Shown here: piece after piece, positions 1-10,715 of the stretch
Layout of the letters: every line of letters begins with the position of its first letter
How positions within the stretch are numbered: the stretch's first letter is position 1
Assembly: GCA_021464415.1 (NCBI GenBank)
Contig: CM038466.1
Location: 25,979,017 to 26,043,016, forward strand
DNA length: 64,000 bases
Source of the DNA: Lonicera japonica
Taxonomy: Eukaryota; Streptophyta; Magnoliopsida; Dipsacales; Caprifoliaceae
Direction of reading: 5' to 3'
Program-made: the position numbers and the translations under genes
The notes under the pieces: model-generated
Database searches by the model: none
What the model was told of the DNA's origin: nothing
What the model saw: the letters and a program-made list of their open reading frames with translations, nothing else

Positions 1-630
1 TCAATCAGAGCTTTGGATATAGCATGATTTCTATGGTTCAGGTATGGAAAGTATTTTGTTGCATTCCGTAAAGCTCTAGAGCATTATTTGTTGTTCCAAA
101 AATTATATTCCTTTCGTATTACATATTTTGTTGGCTCTGTATTATGCTTGTTGGCTTTGTTTGTATATATGTTGACTATGGTTCTATGGTGATTGAATGG
201 TACATGTTTAAGTACACCTATCGGAATTAGCCAAGATCCAATAGCCCTATTTGCAATGTCCGCTGAGAGGGCATGGGTGAGGTGAGGCAAGGTTTGGTAT
301 AGTGGTACTTGGCATGTAGCCATGAGAGAACCGGGTATGAGGCCATGTATGATGATTGGTATGAACATGTGTATTTATTGTTATTGATAATTGTCTCCAC
401 TGATTTATTTGATCCACTATATATGGTGTACTTTCTCATACATGTTTTTATCCACAAGTACTCACAGTAAGGACGCGGGATGAGATGGTGAGAGCTCGTG
501 GGAGAATTCTAGAGATAGTTGTAGTTTGGATAGAGAGATTTTATACCATGTATTTTGGAATCATTGTAAATTGTGAATAGTTGTATCATATTATTCATTT
601 TTTATCGCCCCGGGTGGGTGGGGCATTACA
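1..630 (-). repeat. Probable LTR retrotransposon LTR fragment
   Basis: Read on the minus strand, the segment starting at 630 opens with TGTAATGCCCCACCC followed by CCGGGGCG, a common start for plant gypsy-type LTRs (TGTAAT/TGTAAC plus a C/G-rich block). The rest has no convincing coding content; the small minus-strand frames around 84-457 show no recognisable domain. The window edge cuts the element, so its other end, PBS and target duplication cannot be checked. It could equally be a plus-strand LTR ending in ACA at 630. Confidence 0.35.
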
Positions 631-1590
631 GCAATGCTTTCTCAGATTTTAATTATAAAATTAAAGAAAAATGTAAGAATGCTTAAAATAAGTTTTAACC
701 GTCAGATGTATTTCATGCCTTTTTGCACTCTTGGATTTTAAAAACCCTGGTCATATTAGCTACAGTGATTTATTCTTCAATTTATACTATAGATGGTGAC
801 ATAACAAACACAGCTCTCCCCATTCAATCGCGTCCTAGTTGTACGTGTATGTATGCTGCCCTAGCAGCTGAGCACTTTGTTTAACTTAAACTTTGAAGAA
901 AAATGTGCATTTTGTTTAATTGATTTCTATTGTGCATTGCATATACATTGGTAATAATTGATCTCTATTGTGTATACGTATATATGAGGTCATAAACAAT
1001 ATTTAATTGAGCATTCTCTCCCAAAAGAGGAAATATTCTAACTAAAAGTCCTATAAGCCCCTAAAAGATTATTCTAAATAAATAAATGGATTGTTTATGG
1101 TCTTATCTAGGTTTAGTGGCATTTTTAGTTGTTTATAGTCGGTGTTAAGGGGCAGAGCATATATTCCTTTTCCTAGATGTCAATTTGGGGAAAATGAAAA
1201 ATGTAATATTGTAATTTTTGCTCAAAATGAAAAGTCTTGTCTTGTGGTGTACTCATGTTTTGTATAATGCATTGAGATTATTTAGATTTGTAAAGGAAAT
1301 ATACTTCTCCCCAAATTTTAATGTGTAGCTAGTACTTATTTAAATGATATAAATAGGGGAACTTTGCGAAATTTTCCAATCTTGACTCTTTTAAATAATT
1401 TTGATTGATATTGTACTAAAGTTAATTATTGTGTTAAAGGTGGATAATGGGAAGCAGACATGTTTCCCTTCTGCTATATTGGGGCAAAGAGATAATTATA
1501 GAGTATGGTTTGACCTATGATAAACCCCATAAAAGCGGCATTATCTTGAAAGAAGGCAGTAGTTGATCAGAATTAGTATATAAAGTTTAT
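631..1590. other. AT-rich intergenic stretch
   Basis: I see no gene, terminal repeat or RNA here. It lies between the LTR-like end and the MULE relic and may include decayed 5' sequence of the latter. Confidence 0.4.
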
Positions 1591-3480
1591 TTGGTTATGG
1601 ATATTTATCTCACATTGTCCATGTTAAATATAACTTATAAATGTTTATTTTTTGTGACCATAATTACTTGCAATTACTTCATCTATGAAATTAAAGATGA
1701 TGGAAGTTTGAAATTTGTAATGGCTACTATTTTCAATGCTTCTTTTGTCAATTCAATTGATTTGTATATAGAGAAAATGCATACGATATATGTCCTATTA
1801 GGGAAAATTTCATTGTCCAAACCATGCATATCACCACCGTCATCACAATGTACCCCTCCATCTAGCGATCCATTACATCACCACAAGTTTAGTGCCCCTG
1901 TAAATGAGAGCCGCCTTGTTTCTCTCTTAGGTTCCACTTCACAGTCATCACAAAGCCAAGACTTTGGTAGCATTAGCAAAAATTGTCACAAATCATCTCA
2001 GCTAATACCCGAGTCTATGGTTGGGGGAAAAGATAGTATAGATTCATAGTTGGATGAGGAATACCGTATTGGAGAGGATGTGGACTCCGAATTTTATGGT
2101 ATTAACGATTACAACACTAACAAAAATGATGAAATGGAAGAACCAAATGAAATTGGGCAGGTAATGATGATATACCGTTATTCTACACACGATTCAAGGT
2201 TAGTAATATGGATGAGGATATGTTATTACATAATCATACGATGTATGCAAATAAATTATGGAAGTGGCTAATTTACTAGACGAACGAAGACATGAAGACC
2301 GCCGTGAAATCGTTTGCAATCAATTATTCAAATGAATTTATTATTGATAAAGCTAAGGTAGATATATGGGCAATTAGGTGTAAATTACATGAAAAATTGT
2401 GCAAATGGTGTATTCGTGCCTGTAAGAGGAAGAAGAAAATATGTAATTTAAAATAACAAAGTACGAGAGTCCTCATACATACATATTTGATCATTTGAAA
2501 CTAAGCCACAAATATTTGGATTGCAACTTTATTGACAACAAAATAATACACATGGCAGAAGTTAATTTGCCCTTAAGATTCGTGTTATTGTTGAATTTAT
2601 TAAGGATCAATATGGCTATAAGTTTTCGTATTGGAAGGCATGGAAAACGAAGCATAAGGCGATTGCCACTTTATTTGGCGATTGAAAAAAGTTTTATATG
2701 ATTATGCCAAGATATTTGGTTGTTATTAAGTTTAACAATAAAAGGACGATCCACAAGTTAAAAAGTAAGCACTTTGATGGGAATTAATTATCGTATTTTT
2801 TACAAGAACTTTTGGACCTTTAGCGATTCAATTGAAGGTTTTGTGCATTTCCGCCTTTTTATTATTATAGTCACGAAACATATTTAGGGTAAGTATTATG
2901 CGAAGTTATTTATTACAATGGCCATGGACGCAAGTGGGGGAATTTTTTCGCTTGCATTTGGATACAGAGATAAAGAAAGTTACGATACTTGGCAATATTT
3001 TCTTAAGTGGCTTTGGAAATATGTTGTGAAACAACGAAAAAGTATATGCTTGCTTTTTGATCACCACAAGGATATACTAGTAGTTATCAATTCCAACAAA
3101 GAATTAAAAGCCAAGAACATATCATCGGTTCTGCATGTACCACATTCGTAGTAACTTCATAAGTAAATGTAAACTAGATTAAACGTTAAGGCTACTAATG
3201 TGGAATACTGTTACTGCTTACCAGTTGCCAATATTCAATCACAACATCAAAAGATAAAATAGTACGATGAACAGCAACAAAATGTGGAAGTGGCTAAATG
3301 AGATTCCACTGGAAAAGTGGACTTTTGCTCATGATGGAGGGCATTAGTATGGGGTAAACTCGACAAAAATTTTGGAAGTGTTGAACAAAGGTTTTAACAT
3401 GAGCGAGGTCTTTGCCTGTCACTGCGTCATTTCAACTTATATTTTATCGCTTGGTTATTTACTTTTGTCAATGAAGACAT
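1591..3480 (+). pseudogene. Broken MULE (Mutator-like) transposase
   Basis: Pieces of a plant MuDR-type transposase lie in the right order but in shifting frames. Around 1690-1780 is an N-terminal block (DDGSLKF...IDLYIEK) in the style of MULE amino termini. An in-frame stop at 2047-2049 precedes an acidic linker. Around 2292-2480 is the Mutator DNA-binding-type domain (MKTAVKSFAINYSNEF, then CKWCIRACK and KYESPHT). Around 2580-2740 is the YK-F-YWKAW-KH-AIA--FGDW region. Around 2880-3090 is the core (MAMDASGGIFSLAF, YDTW-YFLKWL, ICLLFDHH). Around 3310-3460 is the tail (W-FAHDGGH-YGVNST-ILEVLNKG). Several frameshifts and stops are needed to connect them, and the aspartate expected in the IDGTH box reads as valine. 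It is therefore dead. It descends from an autonomous element; its termini were not identified. Confidence 0.8.
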
Positions 3481-3659
3481 TAGGGCATAGATAGACATTC
3501 CAATTCGGAGCTGAAACATACCCTGTTAATGGCGCCTAAATTTAAAAAGCTTAAAAATAAGGTCAAAAAATATAGTGTATTTCTGCAGAACAATTCTGAG
3601 AGGTCAACTACCGTCATATCATGCAAAGAAAATAATAAGAAAAATAAGATAAGAAAAAA

Positions 3660-3995
3660 AATTGTAACTTAATAAAGGTAATAGGGAAACCATTTTTAAG
3701 CTTAAAAACATCACAAATGATACCATTTTTAACACTAAAATCGATAATCTTTATGCCGTTTTAAAAAAAATTTCCTCATTTTAAAATTGGTATTTCTAAT
3801 GCCGTTTTCAACATTGAAAGTGGTAGTGCTAATGCTATTTTTATAGACAAAAATGACATTACTAATGTCGTTTTTTTAAAAAAAATTAGTAAATTTGTCA
3901 ATTCTTATGCCGTTTTCACATTCTAAATTGGAGACACGTACTGATGCCGTTTTTATAATTAAAAATGGAAGCCCTGATGTTGCTTTTGCCAAAAC
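3660..3995. repeat. Degenerate GCCGTTTT direct-repeat array
   Basis: At least seven degenerate copies of a short motif of the type (A/T)ATGCCGTTTT plus an A-rich spacer and AAATGG occur near 3753, 3799, 3831, 3864, 3907, 3943 and 3976, spaced about 32-46 bp apart. The array directly follows the MULE relic, so it may be that element's subterminal region or an independent minisatellite. Confidence 0.6.
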
Positions 3996-6057
3996 ATTAA
4001 ATTGGATCAAAGATTGCGAGGGTATTATTCAAGGATGAAAGAATTGTGTGAGCATTAATTAAGGAAAAAAGTCTAGTTTGTACACTCGGTTTATTATCAA
4101 TATTAGGTATATCACTTGTGTCATGAAATATCTTTAATAACTTAATGCAATGTTTAATCTTTTTCAAATAAATTTCAATATCTAAAAACCTATTTACATT
4201 AGATGTTTATTTTTAGATCACGGGAATTTTAACTTTTTCCTTTTCAAGCTTTTATAACTCTTGTCATATAACTTGTCAACTTTTATAGAATTTACAAGCA
4301 TCTTACTGCTTTTACAATATTGTCATCATCTCAGTTTCAATAGTATTTATCAATTAAAATTTCAGTGATATGACCAGTCATTGAAAATTTTAGTGATTTT
4401 ACAACACATATATCAATGCGTAATTTTACAACACATATTGAAAATATTAATGATTTCACTCATATATAAGAACCATCTTACTATCATGTCTTGTGTTTTA
4501 TGTGTTATTTTGTCATATTCTGTTTTTGTTTGACTCTTATTATATTTTAAGGTAATTTGACGAATCAAAATGCTTATTCGTCTAATGCATGTGATGAATA
4601 AGTTTATGTTTATTTTAATTTTCAATTATGTGTAATTGGTTTGTCTTAATGTGTTATTTCTTTAAGTGCTCTTCAAGTATTTGTTTATGGTTTTATTTAG
4701 TTTTAATTATTGAGAAATATTTAATGAATTTGTTTATTTAAAATTAGTGTTCTACCCACAATTTAATGAAAATAAAATAAACATAAAATATGTGAATATA
4801 AAAAAAAGTGAACAAAATTATATTCAAAACAAATTTAATAAAATATATAAAAAAATGTGTTGTACTTTAACAAATCAAGAATATTTAATTCAAATTTCTA
4901 CAAATTGTGTAATTTTACACCTATAGAACTATAGGTGTAAAAATAAATAAATTAATAAAAATAGAAGAGAAAATAATAAAGAAAAACAAATAATTAAAAA
5001 ATTGCAAAATATACGAGGACTTTAAAAAGAACATAAATTTTAAAATAAAAATTATACTTCAATAATAATATAAGAAATAAATTAAACTATAAAAAAATAA
5101 AGAAGAAAAAAAAAGATATAAAAAATGTTCAGATAAAAGAATTATATAAAAATAAAAATGTCAGATTAACTCACATTTTTGTACTTAAAAACGTGACATC
5201 ATTCTCACGTTATTTTTTATGTAAACCCCATTCTCTCAAATAAATTGAAAAATACCATATTTATTCTAATAAGATTCAAAAGTACAATATTTAAAAAAAA
5301 ATAAAAAATCTCTCATTATCTTAACAGAAAACAACCAAAGCTATTTACCGGGGAAGATCATAGATAGACGTACCCATATATAAAGGCTGGACTTTGCTGT
5401 GATATTCATTCTAAGCGGGCTCCACTGATTGGACGGTTAGCATCAAATATCTACAACATCTTGTATTTTTCACAAACTTTCCCGTTTGCCCTAATAACTT
5501 GGGTTAAAGAGCTGGCACTACGTACTAGCTCATGGTGGTTTAGGCAGAATTAGGTGAGGAGTTATTTCCACCGTACTCCTATGAAGTTTTTGTTTTTTTT
5601 CTTTTGATGGCGCGTTGATGCGCCACTTATTCCTATGAAGTTTGACTATTTTTCAATTTGATTTACGAATTTTGATTACTATCAATTTCATCTTTAAACT
5701 TTGATCTTATTGTCACTTTAATTCAAAATTTAACTTAATTATCGTTTATTTCTTAGATGAAAAATGACACTAATAATTAATTTTAATATTTATGTCACAT
5801 CAATTGTACGTGCCAATTTTAGTCTAAAAACAAATAACAAGTTAGATTTTAGACCAACGAAACAACAAGATCCAATCTTTATGGATGAGATTGGCAAAGA
5901 TGAAACTTCATGTACCAAAATAAAAATTTGGTTAAATGTCATTGGAGTGAAGTGTAAATAAATCTTAGGCGACCTCAATAAAGTGGTAGATTAATAACTA
6001 TATATCAATTATGCAAATTTAAAATCTGGATAAGATTTTTCTTAAGTTGTACTTTTA
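3996..6057. other. Very AT-rich intergenic stretch
   Basis: No gene is visible. Poly-A/poly-T rich sequence dominates 4700-5330. A 13-bp direct repeat (TCCTATGAAGTTT at 5578 and 5631) brackets a perfect small hairpin, TGGCGC-gttgat-GCGCCA, at 5608-5625. Confidence 0.5.
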
Positions 6058-6687
6058 GAGCTCGTTTGGTTCGAATTTTGGGAATGGAATGGGTATACTT
6101 GATTCCTAGAAAAAAAAATTATTAGCATCTAGAATGCCATGCCGATATTTGGTTCAACCGGAAATAGAAATGGAATAAAGTATCAATTACAAAAATACAC
6201 TTATTTTTATAAGATGAGAAGATATCTCCTACTAATTTTTGAAAAGAGACAATTACTATAATAAATTATAAAAATTACACATGCCTAGCTAATAACCATA
6301 CTACAAAAATTAAAATTTTTGTAATTAAAAAAAAATTACAACAGGAAAAAAGAAAAGAAAAAAGCTCCAAACAAATATTTATTTTTTTTTGTGCAGCAAC
6401 GTAACTTAAAAAAAAAGTTTCAAACAATATTTTTCATACACAGATAGAAAAACAAATTTTATTTATTCATAAGGAAGATAGTTATTTAAGTACTAACAAG
6501 AAAAATTAAAAAAGATGCCCACTAGTAATGGCTCATTCCTTATGATTTAAATGTGATAACTTGGGGGGGGGAAGGTTGGTTCATGGAATCATTTATTCCG
6601 GACCTAAAATTTGAACCAAACGCAAAATTGTTTCGGAATGAAATTTTGCAATCCCGAAATAGTTTAAATCTTGAACCAAACGAGCCA
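6058..6687. mobile_element. PIF/Harbinger-like non-autonomous element
   Basis: The ends are inverted copies: GCTCGTTTGGTTCGAATTTT just inside the left edge, and on the right the reverse complement of GGCTCGTTTGGTTCAAGA. The element is bounded by TTA on both sides (6055-6057 and 6688-6690), the 3-bp target duplication expected for PIF/Harbinger. A second inverted-type motif (TTGAACCAAACG) recurs inside near 6612. No transposase coding is seen. Confidence 0.6.
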
Positions 6688-7091
6688 TTAAGGTATACAA
6701 ATATATAATTAAAACAAAATTTGTCTATTTGTCTCAAATTAAGTGTAGTATTTCTTTTTAAATAGCTAAATAAAGGGTTTAATATTTTTAAAACATAATT
6801 AATATATCAAATCTCATGCAGGTAAACAACATTTATATTTTAGGATATTTTTGACTTTAGGTACTACATGTAATGCTGAATTAGACTTTAGGTACCAAAA
6901 GATCATTTATTAGATTTTGGGTACCATTTTCTGGCAGGCGACTGATTAATGTTTAAAGTTAATTTTCTTCCAATTTTGCCCCTTGTAACTAAAGTCTAAT
7001 AATTAAACCAAATTATCTGATACCCAAATGATTTGCTATAAATATAAATACCAATATTAAATTAAACAAAACCCTCATTCTTCCTCATTTC
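6688..7091. other. Intergenic, possible decayed MITE
   Basis: Contains a run of GACTTTAGGTACC-like phrases (6851-6930) and their complement-like GTAACTAAAGTCTAA near 6985, suggesting an old foldback MITE. No gene is seen. Confidence 0.3.
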
Positions 7092-7737
7092 TAGTGGCAG
7101 AGCCAGGATTTAAGACCAGGGAGTTCAAATTAATACGGTTTTAAAAATTTGAATGTACTTTTAATAAAGTTAAAATTAAAATACTATAATAAAATACTTA
7201 ACATCTTATACGTCAAAAATCACATTTTTAGTTACAGTATTCCCTTTTGAAACTTTATATTTGGAAAATGCTTAATAATATCTTCATTATCAGTAACGTC
7301 ATATATTAATCTACAAGCCAATTTTTTCTCAAAAATATCTTACTATATAATATTCAATTTTTTCTAACCCAATATTAAATCAACCTCAAAAGATGAAAAA
7401 ATAGAAAAAATAAAATCGATGAACTGCAGCACCAAACTAAAAAAGTAAAAAAGCCCTAGAAAAAATAATTATAGTATAAATACTTATTCTCGTATTACAA
7501 AAATCCGCCCCAAAATTTTGACACCGTAAAATACACCTGCCTCACACTTAATAACAAAAACAAGCCCTGTACTTGTACAGCTAATAGCGCGCGAGCCCCT
7601 GAAACTTATTCCACTGTCCAAATATTATTGCACAAAAGCCCCCTAAAACTTACCCTGTCGCACAAAAGCCCCCATACTCAATAAAAATTTGTGAAAAAAT
7701 CAGGTGGGGCCATGGTCCCAAGGTGGCTCTGCCTCTG
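7092..7737. mobile_element. Tip100-like hAT non-autonomous element
   Basis: The left end TAGTGGCAGAGCCAGGATTT and the right end, reverse-complementing to CAGAGGCAGAGCCACC, form imperfect terminal inverted repeats of the CAGTGGCGGAG style known from Tip100-type hATs. The flanking 8 bp are identical on both sides (CTCATTTC at 7084-7091 and 7738-7745), a perfect hAT-type target duplication. The 646-bp interior has no transposase frame. Confidence 0.8.
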
Positions 7738-7989
7738 CTCATTTCTACCCAACTTTCTCTAAATCTATACTCGTGCACAGCCCTAACCCCTTTCTTTGCT
7801 TAATTCACCATTCTCCTCAAAAAATGAAGCTTTAGGTTCCAAACTTCATAATTTTCGAGCTCTTATGTACCCTTATCTACTGGATTCAAGGAGATATGGG
7901 ACCGGGTTTAATCTGTTCCGAGTCTAGGGCACGAATTTAGGGCTTTTTGATTTTGTTATGTGGATGCACCACGAAGATCATAAATTGCT

Positions 7990-8520
7990 CTTCAAGAATA
8001 AAGAAAGATGATAAATCTCTCACTAAATTATTGTCAAAATGGGTGACTACTACCAGACCGTCCTTCCCCTCTTTTATAATATGCAACTTTTAGGTGTTAA
8101 GGATCATCATGTATATACCATAAGCATCACAATTAATTGTTACTGGCACTTGAATCGAGTCGATTTTGGTTTTGCACTGTTAGGCATCATTTTCAAACGG
8201 GGTGATGTACCAAATGTGGTTACCTTCACCACTTTGATAAAGGGCTTTTTGCTCAAGATAAATCTTCCGAAGCTAAAAAGTTGTTCATAAAGCTACTGAG
8301 AGAGAAATTGATAGAACATGATGTATTTACTTATAGGACTGTGACAAACGGGCTCTGCAAATCAGGGAACACTAAAGCTGTTAATTAGTTACTTAGAAAC
8401 ATGGAAAAACATAGTTCCAAAACATTCCTTGATGTTTCCGGTGTGAAGGATCGATTGTAGATGGTGCATGCTTATTGAAGACTCAACTAGTAAAGAAAAG
8501 AGGAACCTTGAAATGAGAAA
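7990..8520 (+). pseudogene. Rf-like PPR protein fragment (pseudogene)
   Basis: The translation from about 8039 reads as pentatricopeptide repeats of the restorer-of-fertility-like P class: PLFYNMQLLGVKDHHVYTIS, then LNRVDFGFALLGIIFKRG, PNVVTFTTLIKG and, after a frameshift near 8270, AKKLFIKLLREKLIEHDVFTY, TVTNGLCKSGNTKA and LLRNMEKHS. An in-frame stop interrupts the copy after TKAVN (near 8385), and the similarity fades by about 8520. Only about four repeats remain of a family that normally has 10-16, and no organelle-targeting presequence is evident. It is a truncated relic of a gene whose relatives bind mitochondrial or plastid RNA. Confidence 0.75.
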
Positions 8521-9513
8521 GAATGCCATAATTGGGTCTCTGTTTGTTTCTGACTTTCTTTTTTTTTGGGGAATTTGGTTGATTATAGACTTAATGAAAT
8601 AGTACACAAAATGGTCGGGATTACAGACATCTAAGTAACCAATGGATTTAGAGGTACGATGTAGATGGTTGTTTTTGGAGACGTTGTTGATGCATCGGAG
8701 TTTGGAGAAGAGGAGGGAGACGGTGGTGGTGGTGGTGGTTGATTTAGATGATTTTGATAAGGCTGAGAAGATTTTTGCTGCTATTTATGGGCAAATAGAG
8801 AGAAAAATGGACATAATATTGTATATAGAGAAAGGGGATTATGGTGGGATTTGAGAGAAAGAAGATTTCAATTAATGAGGTAGCGAAATGGGAATTGGAT
8901 ATGTGGAATTAATTTTGGACACAATAAGTCAGTAGCCAACTCGGCCTTCTTAACTCGGTTTACTTAGTTAGGTTTCAATGGCAAAATTGGAGCATCAGCC
9001 AAAAATTGGATAGAATCCTAAAGCCCGTCAAAAAATGGTACCAAAAGTTTAATAAACGATATTTTGGTATTCAAAAATGGTACCAAAAGTTTAATTATTA
9101 GGTATATTGTGTTATGTTTACACTTCATTATTTACATTTTCTTAATTTACAAAATTATGTTATGTTTTAAATTAAATAATATTAATTTCCTCAAATTGAA
9201 AGGGGGTGTGTTTCATTTGTTTCCGGCCTCTGAGAAACAATTTATTTAATAAAGACTTTATATTTACACAAATGGATAAATATAAATGGAGTAATCCTCA
9301 TTATCGACCGTATTTTATAGCAATTTTATTTGTCTTTCATTACTTTATAATTAAATATTTAAATACATTATAAATAAAGATTGTGATTCACTAATTTCTC
9401 AAAGACTGGGCTGGTTACAACATCTCCTTCTCATAACCGGATCATTTACTAATTTTCTAATAATTTATTTTTATGCTCTTATATGTTGTAAGTTTTTGCA
9501 ATTAGGGCCTTAA
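8521..9513. other. Intergenic, no supported gene
   Basis: A short open frame at 8642-8854 includes a GGTGGT microsatellite and looks fortuitous. Near 9030-9090 the phrase AAAAATGGTACCAAAAGTTTAA occurs twice as an imperfect direct repeat about 45 bp apart. Confidence 0.35.
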
Positions 9514-10025
9514 GGCCTCGTTTGAATCGGGTATTAAAAAGTGGGATGGGATTGTTAATACCACTTTTTTTATAATATCTTGTTTGATTCGCACAAATGT
9601 GCTGGGATTACTAATACCGGTAATAACTTAATACTACTCTTTGTGGTATAATTTAATACCAGGGGGGATGTGGTATTGTTTATCCAGGATTAAGAAAAAT
9701 GAATCATATATTTTCAAAAATGCCACTACTACTATAATATTTTAAAAAATGCCACTACTACTATATTATTATTATTATTATTTTAACTTAATTTTTTTTT
9801 AAAATTATTTTTTTTTTATTTTTTTTTGTCAATCTAAAATATAATCCAGTATACAAGTTACAAAATCAAACATGGTATTAACGTCAACATGAGATATCCC
9901 AGTATTACTACTGCATGAATCAAACAAAGTATTGTTATTAAATTAATACCATGATTAATAGTCCAGTACTATTAATACTTGTATTATTAATTCCACTGAT
10001 CATAATACTTGAATCAAACGAGGTC
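9514..10025 (+). mobile_element. PIF/Harbinger (Tourist-like) MITE, copy 1
   Basis: Starts GGCCTCGTTTGAATCGGGTA and ends with the inverted counterpart ...TTGAATCAAACGAGGTC. TAA flanks both sides (9511-9513 and 10026-10028). No coding content. The same family, in the opposite orientation, is at 47493-48025; the two share the interior phrases ATTTGTGC, AATCCTGGATAAACAATACCAC and a TAGTAGTGGCATTTTTGAAAAT-type segment. Confidence 0.85.
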
Positions 10026-10210
10026 TAAAGGTATATAATTTTTTCCTTCCAACCATTTCTCAGTATTTATCGAGGACCCATACGGTGGTCACTGTGAAGC
10101 CGATCACACGTGATTACACTTTTTAGTCCTTACAAAAATACACTCTTGTTTGGGTGACAATTCAAAATGGAAAGAAACAATAAATGGCTCGATTTTCGAG
10201 CAATGTCATA

Positions 10211-10460
10211 CTCTCACCGTCCCAAATTGCTAGTCCTTCTTTTTGTTTGGATGTTCCAAAATAAATGTCCACTTTTCATAAAAGATAAATACATACCTAT
10301 TTTGCCCTTTTGTACTTTCACTTTTCAAGTAATAGTTTTAAATAAAGAAAATGATAAAAAGGGAAAGTCAATGTAAATTAAACAAAAAATGCAATGATGT
10401 TGTTGGGTCCTTAATAAGTTGGATTTCCCAAAAAGGGCCAGCAATTTGGGACGGAGAGAG
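10211..10460. mobile_element. Stowaway-like MITE (Tc1/mariner)
   Basis: Left end CTCTCACCGTCCCAAATTGC and right end GCAATTTGGGACGGAGAGAG are inverted repeats of the classic CTCCCTCCGTCCC Stowaway type, flanked by the TA dinucleotide at 10209-10210 and 10461-10462. The element is 250 bp and non-coding. Confidence 0.88.
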
Positions 10461-10494
10461 TATGTGTTAGTAATGTTACATTTATCAGCCCCCA

Positions 10495-10715
10495 GGGCAT
10501 AGCGCAGATGGCTGAGGGGACCGACCTTGGGGCTCTCTCAGAATCATACCGGAAGTCAGCAGGTTAACACTTCTCAAAAAGCGCAAGTCCTGATTCAAAT
10601 ACTCGGCAAGACTCGGGGCGAGTTTGTCAGACTGGAATTTACATAGTTGGTTTGGGTCCTAAGAGCTTGGAGACATAGTGGTTACTCGTCACCAAAAATA
10701 AAAAAAAAACAATAA
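10495..10715 (+). repeat. tRNA-derived SINE-like element
   Basis: GGCATAGCGCAGATGGCTGAG resembles a Pol III A box, and CTGATTCAAATACTC about 75 bp downstream resembles a B box. The sequence is GC-richer than its surroundings and ends in an A-rich tail (10690-10720). No cloverleaf can be folded, so it is not a functional tRNA gene. Confidence 0.5.

Noticed and set aside
84..457. Two overlapping minus-strand frames of 76 and 94 codons at the left edge
   Set aside because: No family resemblance; they lie in a probable LTR where short frames are common by chance.
8642..8854. Possible continuation of the PPR gene or a small new gene
   Set aside because: The frame contains a GGT microsatellite, shows no PPR pattern and has no supported start context.
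10495..10640. Considered as a tRNA gene because of A-box and B-box-like motifs
   Set aside because: No acceptor stem or anticodon arm can be folded and an A-rich tail follows; SINE-like is the better reading.
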